Assembly (NCBI GenBank): GCA_020435885.1
Contig: JAGQYU010000274.1
Span: 1 to 5,137, forward strand
DNA from: Flavobacteriaceae bacterium
GTDB taxonomy: Bacteria; Bacteroidota; Bacteroidia; Flavobacteriales; Flavobacteriaceae
Direction: 5' to 3'
Length of the DNA: 5,137 nt
The stretch's first letter is position 1. Each line of letters opens with the position of its first letter. Made by a program: the position numbers and the translations under genes. The notes under the pieces were generated by a model, which was not told the origin of the DNA, ran no database searches, and saw only the letters and a program-made list of their open reading frames with translations. Below are positions 1 through 5,137 of the stretch, in pieces.

Positions 1-537
1 ATGGATGGGGCTAGAATGCAAGAAATTGCTGATGAAGCAGGTATAAATAAGGCGCTGCTTCACTATTATTATCGTAGCAAACAATTGTTATTTGAAGCTG
101 TTTTTAAGGCAGCTTTTTTGTCATTAATCCCTCAACTAAGCAAGATTTTAGATAATGATTTGCCTTTAGAGGAAAAGATACGAACTTTTGCGGCTAACTA
201 TATCCAATTTGTGGCAGAACACCCTTATCTGCCCAATTTTATCATTCAAGAAATTAATAAAAACCCTCAGTTTATTAGAAAGATATTAGATAACAAAGAT
301 TTTCCTTCTATAGAAAAATTTAAAGCTCAGGTAAAGATGGAGATAGAGAAAGGAACTATAAAAGCTATCAAAGCGGAGCAATTGTTTATTAACCTTATGG
401 CCCTCAATGTTTTCCCTTTCATTGCAGCTCCACTAATAAAAGGTGTTTTAAAAATGGATGATAAAACTTTTAAACAAATGATGGAAGACAGAAAAACTGA
501 AGTGGGTGATTTTATAATAAATTCAATAAAAAAGTAA
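1..537 (+). CDS. TetR/AcrR-family transcriptional repressor, 5'-truncated by the window edge
   Basis: This is a one-component DNA-binding repressor, probably controlling the efflux operon that it heads. The visible 178 residues begin inside the N-terminal TetR DNA-binding domain. The helix-turn-helix spans about residues 6-27, starting MQEIADEAGINKALLHYYY and followed by RSK and LF, a very typical TetR pattern. Residues from about 50 to 178 form the variable all-helical ligand-binding and dimerisation domain. The gene is probably partial: family members run to about 200 residues, and helix 1 plus the residues before DGAR are missing. The ATG at base 1 is therefore most likely an internal Met. 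The stop at 535-537 lies 4 nt before the next start, so regulator and exporter genes are probably co-transcribed and the repressor autoregulated. Its operator should lie upstream of the window. The arrangement resembles E. coli cecR (ybiH) beside ybhGFSR, but I cannot claim orthology. The ligand is unknown. Confidence 0.9.
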   Translation: MDGARMQEIADEAGINKALLHYYYRSKQLLFEAVFKAAFLSLIPQLSKILDNDLPLEEKIRTFAANYIQFVAEHPYLPNFIIQEINKNPQFIRKILDNKDFPSIEKFKAQVKMEIEKGTIKAIKAEQLFINLMALNVFPFIAAPLIKGVLKMDDKTFKQMMEDRKTEVGDFIINSIKK

Positions 538-541
538 AGAA

Positions 542-1792
542 ATGAAAAGAATAGTATTTCTTGTGTTTACGCTTTTTATGTTTTGGGGCAATGCCCAAGA
601 AAAAATAACACTAGAAGAGTGCTATAACTGGGTATCAATTAATTATCCGTTAGCCAAGCAAAAAGAGTTGTTGGATAAGCAATTGAAATTTGATATTGAC
701 GCTATCTCTGCTGAAAAACTACCTCAATTCGATCTTTCAGCGCAGGCTACTTATCAATCAGACGTTACTGAAGTTCCTATTCCAAATTCAAGTGTAGAAC
801 CATTGAACAAAGATCAGTATAAAGCTACAATAACGGCTAATCAGCTAATATACGGTGGCGGAGTTGTTCCAGCTTCTGTAAAAGTAAGAGAGGCAGAAGC
901 TAAAGCAATGCAGCAACAGGTTGAAGTAAATTTATATCAACTGAAAAAGCAAGTTAATCAGTTGTACTTTTCAATATTACTTTTACAAGAAAAGCAGAAA
1001 TTATTGATTGCAAAAAAAGGACAGTTAGAAGCAAAGTTAAAAGAGGTAAAATCAGGAGTACAATATGGCGTGTTGTTGCCTTCATCAGATAAAGTATTAG
1101 AAGCTGAATTGTTAAAAATTAATCAGCAATTTATTGAAATTGAGCAAAATAAACTGAGTTTGTTGAAAACGCTATCGTCTTTAACGGGAAAAGAAATTTC
1201 AAACCAAACAGTTTTAAATGATACTGAAATTAGCATGGATGCTTCAGATTCATTAAAACGGCCTGAGATAAGTTTATTTAATTATAAAAAAGAGCAATTG
1301 GAGGCCTCCAAGGTGTTAATTGCTAAGGAAAATATACCTAAACTGATGGGATTTGCAACGGGTGGTTACGGAAATCCGGGGCTAAACATGTTAGACAATT
1401 CTTTTCAAGCCTATTATATGGTTGGACTAAAGCTAAATTGGAATGTTTTTGACTGGAATGCCACCAAACGAAAAAGAGAATCTTTGCAAGTAAATAGTGA
1501 TATTATTGATAATGAAGAGTCTGTTTTTCAGCTAAATACTTCAATTGAGTTAGATCAACAACTTTCTGAGATACAAAAACTTATTTCAATTATTGATGCT
1601 GATGAAGAGATAGTTAAACTACGTGAAGAAGTGCTTGCTTCTGCAAATTCGCAATTACAAAATGGCGTTATTACATCTTCGCAATACATAACCGAACTGA
1701 CAAATTTATATGAGTCTCAAAATGAATTAAGTACTCATAAAATTCAATTAAAACTGGCAAAAGCAACATATAATACAATTAAAGGACAATAA
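542..1792 (+). CDS. TolC-like outer-membrane efflux protein (OEP family)
   Basis: This protein is predicted to trimerise into the outer-membrane barrel and periplasmic alpha-helical duct of a tripartite exporter. Residues 1-18 form a signal peptide: basic MKR, a hydrophobic core, then G16-N17-A18, with likely cleavage before Q19. The internal duplication typical of the OEP family (PF02321) is visible. The first half, about 24-215, has a beta-strand segment YKATITANQLIYGGG (93-107) and a helical stretch with SGVQYGVLLPSSDKVLEAEL (171-190). The second half opens with RPEI (240-243) and has the matching strand YMVGLKLNWNVFDW (292-305) and helix LQNGVITSSQYITELTNLYE (372-391). Its length of 416 residues is normal for a Bacteroidota TolC homologue. 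The start is 4 nt after the regulator stop, with no strong Shine-Dalgarno, and is fixed by the signal peptide. The adaptor gene follows after 9 nt, which implies a dedicated channel rather than a shared genomic TolC. No lipobox is present. Confidence 0.93.
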   Translation: MKRIVFLVFTLFMFWGNAQEKITLEECYNWVSINYPLAKQKELLDKQLKFDIDAISAEKLPQFDLSAQATYQSDVTEVPIPNSSVEPLNKDQYKATITANQLIYGGGVVPASVKVREAEAKAMQQQVEVNLYQLKKQVNQLYFSILLLQEKQKLLIAKKGQLEAKLKEVKSGVQYGVLLPSSDKVLEAELLKINQQFIEIEQNKLSLLKTLSSLTGKEISNQTVLNDTEISMDASDSLKRPEISLFNYKKEQLEASKVLIAKENIPKLMGFATGGYGNPGLNMLDNSFQAYYMVGLKLNWNVFDWNATKRKRESLQVNSDIIDNEESVFQLNTSIELDQQLSEIQKLISIIDADEEIVKLREEVLASANSQLQNGVITSSQYITELTNLYESQNELSTHKIQLKLAKATYNTIKGQ

Positions 1793-1801
1793 ATTTCAAC
1801 T

Positions 1802-2698
1802 ATGAGATCAATACAATATTTTATTTATCTATTTATATCTATAGCACTGTTTTCATGTTCAAATGGAAACGGCAAAGCTGATGGTTATGGTAATTTTGAA
1901 GCCACAGAAGTCATTGTTTCTTCTGAAAGCAATGGAAAATTATTGGAGTTTAAGATAGAAGAGGGGCTAACTTTAGAAAAAGATGCTTTTGTTGGCTATG
2001 TTGATACAATTCCTTTATCGCTAAAACGTGATCAGCTATTAGCATCAAAGCAAATTATTGCTTCTAAATCTAGAGGTGTATTATCGCAAATCAATGTATT
2101 GAATGCACAGTTAAAAACAGCAATGATCGATAAGATACGAATCGAAAATCTAATAAAAGACAATGCTGCAACACAAAAGCAATTGGATGATATCAATGGG
2201 CAAATAAATGTATTGAAACAACAAAAACTAAGTGTGGAAAGCCAAAATGCTCCGGTGGTTGCAGAATATAAAAACATAGAAGTACAACTAAAACAGATTG
2301 AAGATCAGATACAAAAAAGTAAGATCATCAACCCTATAAATGGAACTGTCATCACAAAATATGCAGAGCGAAGCGAGGTAGTTTCGTTCGGAAAACAACT
2401 CTATAAAATTGCTGACCTAAGCAAATTAGAATTAAGGGTTTATGTTAGTGAAACGCAATTGGCAAATTTAAAAATAGGACAGCAGGTTTCGGTTAAGATT
2501 GATGATAGAGAAGATATGAAATCGTATGATGGTATCATCAGCTGGATTGCTTCCGAAGCGGAATTTACGCCCAAAATAATTCAGACCAAAGAAGAGCGTG
2601 TTGCGTTGGTCTATGCTGTGAAAGTTGATGTAACCAATGATGGTAGTTTAAAAATTGGTATGCCGGCAGAAATGTGGATTAGTACAGAAAATAATTGA
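1802..2698 (+). CDS. HlyD/AcrA-type periplasmic adaptor (membrane fusion protein), predicted lipoprotein
   Basis: This adaptor should link the inner-membrane ABC transporter to the TolC-like channel. The N-terminus is a short hydrophobic signal ending in the lipobox L16-F17-S18-C19 (Cys codon 1856-1858), so the mature protein is probably anchored by lipid on C19. A GN-rich linker follows (20-25). The first half of a biotinyl-lipoyl-like domain spans about 28-72 (GYGNFEATEVIVSSESNGKL). A long helical hairpin, rich in Gln, Lys, Ile and Leu, spans about 73-173. The second lipoyl half starts at INPINGTVITKY (176-187). The beta-barrel starts near LELRVYVSE (about 207) and includes LKIGQQVSVKID. 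The C-terminal membrane-proximal part contains the family-typical IGMPAEMWIS. At 298 residues it is a compact adaptor, comparable in role to YbhG of the E. coli YbhFSR exporter. The ATG is chosen because it gives the complete lipoprotein signal. The stop lies 4 nt before the proposed ATPase A start. Confidence 0.92.
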   Translation: MRSIQYFIYLFISIALFSCSNGNGKADGYGNFEATEVIVSSESNGKLLEFKIEEGLTLEKDAFVGYVDTIPLSLKRDQLLASKQIIASKSRGVLSQINVLNAQLKTAMIDKIRIENLIKDNAATQKQLDDINGQINVLKQQKLSVESQNAPVVAEYKNIEVQLKQIEDQIQKSKIINPINGTVITKYAERSEVVSFGKQLYKIADLSKLELRVYVSETQLANLKIGQQVSVKIDDREDMKSYDGIISWIASEAEFTPKIIQTKEERVALVYAVKVDVTNDGSLKIGMPAEMWISTENN

Positions 2699-2705
2699 TA
2701 TTTTG
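2696..2705 (+). promoter_or_regulatory. Proposed adaptor stop / TTG start junction for ATPase A
   Basis: The adaptor ends at TGA 2696-2698, and the ATPase A frame has a TTG at 2703-2705 with 4 nt between. This matches the +4 nt spacing at the regulator/TolC junction, and the protein from here begins MSIIVENISKSY, as ABC ATPases normally do. No clear Shine-Dalgarno precedes it, so the call rests on protein alignment and spacing. The competing start is the in-frame ATG at 2655. Confidence 0.55.
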
Positions 2706-3605
2706 AGCATCATCGTTGAAAATATCAGCAAAAGCTATGATAAAGTTCAGGCACTTAAAAATGTCACTTTTCAAGTTGACAAAGGTGAATTATTTGGACT
2801 TATTGGCCCTGACGGTGCAGGTAAAACTACCTTATTCAGAATACTCACAACGCTTCTAATAGCCGATGAAGGTAAAGCCAGTGTGGTTGGTTTTGATGTG
2901 GTTTCTGAGTATAAGAATATTCGAAATAGTGTGGGGTATATGCCCGGTAGATTTTCTTTGTATCAAGATCTTACTGTTGAAGAAAACTTGCAATTTTTTG
3001 CAACTATTTTTGGTACCACCATTGAGGAGAATTATGATCTTATCAAAGATATTTACATTCAAATTGAGCCTTTTAAAAACCGAAGAGCAGGCAAACTTTC
3101 CGGTGGGATGAAACAAAAATTGGCATTGAGCTGTGCTTTGATACATAAACCTAAAGTATTGTTTTTGGATGAACCGACCACAGGGGTCGATCCGGTCTCC
3201 AGAAAGGAGTTTTGGGATATGCTAAAACGGTTACAGCAAAAGGGTATTACCATGTTAGTTTCAACTCCTTATATGGATGAGGCTGCACTTTGTGATAGAG
3301 TGGCGTTGATTCAGGATGGAAGTATTTTAGAGATAGATACTCCCAAAAATGTTGTTAAAAAATACCCGAAAGAACTGTATAATATCAAAGCTTCCAATAT
3401 GTATCAGTTGTTGGAAAAATTGGCTCAGTATGAATTTACACATAGTGCTTATCCTTTTGGCGAATATGTTCACTATACAGATACAAGATCAGAGTTTGAT
3501 TATCAAGAATTATATAATTATCTGAATGTTCACTATTTGGATAATATTTTTATTGAAAAGACAGAGCCTACTATTGAAGATGTATTTATGGATTTGGCAA
3601 AATAA
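2703..3605 (+). CDS. ABC transporter ATP-binding protein A (degenerate Q- and H-loops, canonical signature)
   Basis: This is a cytoplasmic nucleotide-binding subunit of an ABC-2 type exporter, 300 residues from a proposed TTG start. Walker A is GPDGAGKT (35-42), the signature LSGGM (132-136) and Walker B LFLDEP (153-158) with catalytic Glu157; the D-loop region reads GVDP. Two key residues are missing. The Q-loop position in GYMPGRF is Gly82 instead of Gln, and the H-loop reads STPYMDEA with Pro189 instead of His. After the core (about 1-225), a C-terminal extension rich in Tyr ends in the family-typical PTIEDVFMDLAK. It corresponds best to the N-terminal half of the tandem ATPase YbhF. The start choice is uncertain. 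TTG at 2703 lies 4 nt after the adaptor stop and gives the normal beginning MSIIVENISKSYDKVQAL. An in-frame ATG at 2655 would add 16 residues encoded entirely over the conserved end of the adaptor gene. The stop overlaps the next start by 1 nt. Confidence 0.93.
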   Translation: MSIIVENISKSYDKVQALKNVTFQVDKGELFGLIGPDGAGKTTLFRILTTLLIADEGKASVVGFDVVSEYKNIRNSVGYMPGRFSLYQDLTVEENLQFFATIFGTTIEENYDLIKDIYIQIEPFKNRRAGKLSGGMKQKLALSCALIHKPKVLFLDEPTTGVDPVSRKEFWDMLKRLQQKGITMLVSTPYMDEAALCDRVALIQDGSILEIDTPKNVVKKYPKELYNIKASNMYQLLEKLAQYEFTHSAYPFGEYVHYTDTRSEFDYQELYNYLNVHYLDNIFIEKTEPTIEDVFMDLAK

Positions 3606-3607
3606 TG
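3603..3607 (+). promoter_or_regulatory. Stop-start overlap TAATG between the two ATPase genes
   Basis: The TAA stop of ATPase A (3603-3605) shares its last A with the ATG of ATPase B (3605-3607). No strong ribosome-binding sequence is seen just upstream, so termination-reinitiation is a likely way of coupling the two subunits. Confidence 0.7.
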
Positions 3608-4333
3608 GAAGCAGAAAAAGTAATACAGGTAGATTCATTAACTAAGAAATTTGGCGATTTTACAGCTGTAAATGCTATTACTTTTGAGGTAGCTAAAGGA
3701 GAGATTTTTGGCTTTTTAGGAGCCAACGGTGCAGGTAAAACCACAGCTATGAAAATGTTGATTGGTATTTCCAAACCTACTGCTGGTACTGCAAAAGTGG
3801 CAGGTTTCGATGTGTTTTCAGAGGCAGAACTCATCAAAAAGAATATTGGTTATATGAGTCAAAAATTTGCCTTGTATGATGATTTGACTGTGGCTGAAAA
3901 TATCACATTTTTTGGTGGAATTTATGGCCTTACTCGCAAAAGGATCAATGAAAAAAGAACGCAATTAGTTGCTGAACTTGGTTTAGATGAAATAGTTAAT
4001 GAGCTGGTTGGTTCTTTGCCACTAGGTTGGAAACAGAAAATTGCTTTTTCCGTGGCATTGTTGCATGAACCTAAAATTGTTTTTTTGGACGAGCCTACGG
4101 GCGGCGTAGACCCTATAACACGTAGGCAATTTTGGGAAATGATTTATAAAACGGCTAATGGTGGTACAACTATTTTTGTTACTACACATTATATGGATGA
4201 GGCAGAATATTGCGATAGGGTTTCTATAATGGTCAACGGTAGTATTGAGGCATTGGATTCGCCTAAAAAGCTAAAAGAACAATTTGGTGCAGATACTATG
4301 AATGATGTTTTCTTAAAACTGGCTAGAGGATGA
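3605..4333 (+). CDS. ABC transporter ATP-binding protein B (canonical Q- and H-loops, degenerate signature)
   Basis: This is the second cytoplasmic ATPase of the exporter, 242 residues, predicted to heterodimerise with the protein of the preceding gene. Walker A is GANGAGKT (39-46). The Q-loop Gln86 is present in GYMSQKF. Walker B is VFLDEP (159-164) with Glu163, and the H-loop His195 is in TTHYMDEAE. The signature motif is altered: the LSGG position reads LPLGW (138-142), followed by KQKIAFSVAL. The same LPLGW form is found in the second half of YbhF-type tandem ATPases, so this gene looks like the C-terminal half of such a protein made as a separate polypeptide. It ends soon after the core with MNDVFLKLARG, lacking the extension of its partner. 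The ATG overlaps the previous stop by 1 nt (TAATG), and the stop overlaps the permease start by 4 nt (ATGA). Both suggest translational coupling and balanced subunit synthesis. Confidence 0.95.
   Translation: MEAEKVIQVDSLTKKFGDFTAVNAITFEVAKGEIFGFLGANGAGKTTAMKMLIGISKPTAGTAKVAGFDVFSEAELIKKNIGYMSQKFALYDDLTVAENITFFGGIYGLTRKRINEKRTQLVAELGLDEIVNELVGSLPLGWKQKIAFSVALLHEPKIVFLDEPTGGVDPITRRQFWEMIYKTANGGTTIFVTTHYMDEAEYCDRVSIMVNGSIEALDSPKKLKEQFGADTMNDVFLKLARG
4330..4333 (+). promoter_or_regulatory. Stop-start overlap ATGA between ATPase B and permease
   Basis: The permease ATG (4330-4332) overlaps the ATPase B TGA (4331-4333). An AGAGG lies at 4325-4329 but abuts the ATG, too close for a normal Shine-Dalgarno. 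The overlap itself suggests translational coupling between ATPase and membrane subunit. Confidence 0.7.
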
Positions 4334-5137
4334 AACGGTTTATCGGTTTTTTAAGAAAAGAATTTTATCATATTTTTAGAGATAAACGGTCTTTGTTTAT
4401 CCTTTTTGGGATGCCAATTGCTCAGATATTGCTTTTCGGTTTTGCTATAACCAATGAGATTAATAATGTAGATGTGGCTATTTTAGATCAATCTAAAAGT
4501 ACAGATACGCAGAAGATCATCAATAAAATTGCTGCTTCAAAATACTTTACCATCAGCCAGTTATTAAATACTGAAAGCGATATAGAAAAAGCATTCAAAA
4601 AAGGTAAAGTAAAGGCAGTGCTCAACTTCCAACAGAATTTCAGTAAAGAGTTGGTTAGAGATCATAAAGCTGTTATTCAGGTAATTACAGATGCAACAGA
4701 TCCTAATACCGCTAATACAATTTCCAATTATATAAATGCAATGGTGCTGAATTATCAGCAGGAGAATAATAAAGGAAATTCGATGGCGTATCAAATTATA
4801 CCACAAACAAGAATGGTCTATAACCCGGAGTTGAAGAGTGTTTTTATGTTTGTCCCCGGGGTTATGACTATTATACTTATGCTAGTATCAGCAATGATGA
4901 CATCTATTTCTATTGCCCGTGAGAAAGAGTTAGGTACGATGGAAATATTGCTGGTATCACCATTAAAACCTTTTCAGGTAATTGTTGGGAAAGTAGTGCC
5001 ATACATTTTTTTATCTATTGTAAATGCAATTGTGATTATTGTGTTGGGAATACTTGTTTTTGGTGTGCCTGTCCAAGGGAGTCTTTTTTTATTAGGTTTT
5101 GAAAGTGTATTGTTTATCATTACATCTTTGGCTTTGG
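4330..5137 (+). CDS. ABC-2 type transporter permease, 3'-truncated by the window edge
   Basis: This is the membrane subunit of the exporter. The reading frame stays open from the ATG at 4330 to the window end: 269 complete codons plus one base, with no stop. The N-terminus MKRFIGFLRKEFYHIFRDKR is the amphipathic, basic cytoplasmic segment typical of ABC-2 permeases of the YbhS/YbhR type. Transmembrane helix 1 spans about residues 21-40. A large extracytoplasmic domain follows (about 41-168), beginning NEINNVDVAILDQS. The membrane core resumes at FMFVPGVM (about 172-179) with a helix to about 194. The conserved cytoplasmic coupling segment REKELGTMEILLVSPLK runs about 197-213, and further helices lie at about 217-243 and near the end. 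Family members are usually about 370 residues, so roughly 100 are missing. The start overlaps the ATPase B stop (ATGA). A second, related permease immediately downstream would be expected by analogy with ybhS-ybhR, but it cannot be seen here. Confidence 0.94.
   Translation, partial: MKRFIGFLRKEFYHIFRDKRSLFILFGMPIAQILLFGFAITNEINNVDVAILDQSKSTDTQKIINKIAASKYFTISQLLNTESDIEKAFKKGKVKAVLNFQQNFSKELVRDHKAVIQVITDATDPNTANTISNYINAMVLNYQQENNKGNSMAYQIIPQTRMVYNPELKSVFMFVPGVMTIILMLVSAMMTSISIAREKELGTMEILLVSPLKPFQVIVGKVVPYIFLSIVNAIVIIVLGILVFGVPVQGSLFLLGFESVLFIITSLAL

Noticed and set aside
1..3. ATG at base 1 as the true start of the TetR-family gene
   Set aside because: It would remove helix 1 of the DNA-binding domain. 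The aligned position is an ordinary hydrophobic residue just before the conserved DGAR segment, so the real start is most likely upstream of the window.
538..541. Search for promoters, terminators, small RNAs, repeats or CRISPR between genes
   Set aside because: Gaps are 4, 9 and 4 nt or overlaps. There is no room for such elements, and I saw no notable direct or inverted repeats within the genes.
2032..2277. Reverse-strand open frame of 81 codons inside the adaptor gene
   Set aside because: It is Cys/Phe/Ile-rich, the antisense reading of the adaptor's coiled-coil region. It has no family resemblance and lies wholly inside a convincing gene.
2856..3253. Open frames on both strands within ATPase A (2856-3146 -, 2866-3111 +, 3059-3253 -)
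   Set aside because: They overlap the Walker and signature coding region of a clear ABC ATPase and their translations resemble no protein family.
3586..3837. Reverse-strand open frame of 83 codons across the ATPase A/B junction
   Set aside because: It is the antisense shadow of the ATPase B N-terminus and Walker A. Its Ala/Pro-rich composition is an artefact of that.
4016..4030. LPLGW in ATPase B as a sign of pseudogene decay
   Set aside because: The reading frame is intact, all other ATPase motifs are perfect, and the same substitution is known from the second half of YbhF-type ATPases, so it looks selected.
4564..4806. Reverse-strand open frame of 80 codons inside the permease gene
   Set aside because: It lies inside the permease's extracytoplasmic domain. 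The Ile/Cys-rich translation is typical of the antisense of AT-rich coding DNA.

Overview
The window is one tightly packed operon, all on the + strand, encoding a tripartite ABC efflux/secretion system with its own TetR-type regulator. The DNA is AT-rich, and most starts lack a convincing Shine-Dalgarno sequence. The outer-membrane protein has a signal peptide that appears to leave an N-terminal Gln after cleavage, and the genes abut or overlap. Together these suggest a Gram-negative member of the Bacteroidota, probably flavobacterial or a relative. That is an inference from style and protein character, not from a marker gene.

Layout: (1) 1-537, a TetR/AcrR-family repressor whose first roughly 20-30 codons lie upstream of the window. 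(2) 542-1792, a TolC-like outer-membrane efflux protein with a signal peptide. (3) 1802-2698, an HlyD/AcrA-type periplasmic adaptor that looks like a lipoprotein. (4) 2703-3605, ABC ATPase A. (5) 3605-4333, ABC ATPase B. (6) 4330 to the window end, an ABC-2 type permease, cut off after about 269 codons. Junctions are +4, +9, +4, -1 and -4 nt. No gap is long enough to hold a separate promoter or terminator, so the genes are probably one transcript whose promoter and TetR operator lie upstream.

The set resembles the cecR-ybhGFSR region of E. coli (TetR regulator, adaptor, tandem ATPase, two ABC-2 permeases), with two differences. The tandem ATPase YbhF appears here as two separate genes, and a dedicated TolC-like channel is encoded in the operon. 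A second permease just downstream would be expected but is not visible. The two ATPases and the permease(s) would form the inner-membrane engine, the adaptor would bridge the periplasm, and the TolC-like trimer would form the exit duct. The substrate cannot be read from the sequence.

The most notable observation is that the ATPases carry complementary defects. ATPase A lacks the Q-loop Gln and the H-loop His but has a perfect LSGGM signature. ATPase B has normal Q and H loops but a degenerate LPLGW signature. In a head-to-tail dimer this puts all defects in one site and leaves one canonical site. I do not see an undescribed system here. This is a recognisable exporter operon with interesting details.
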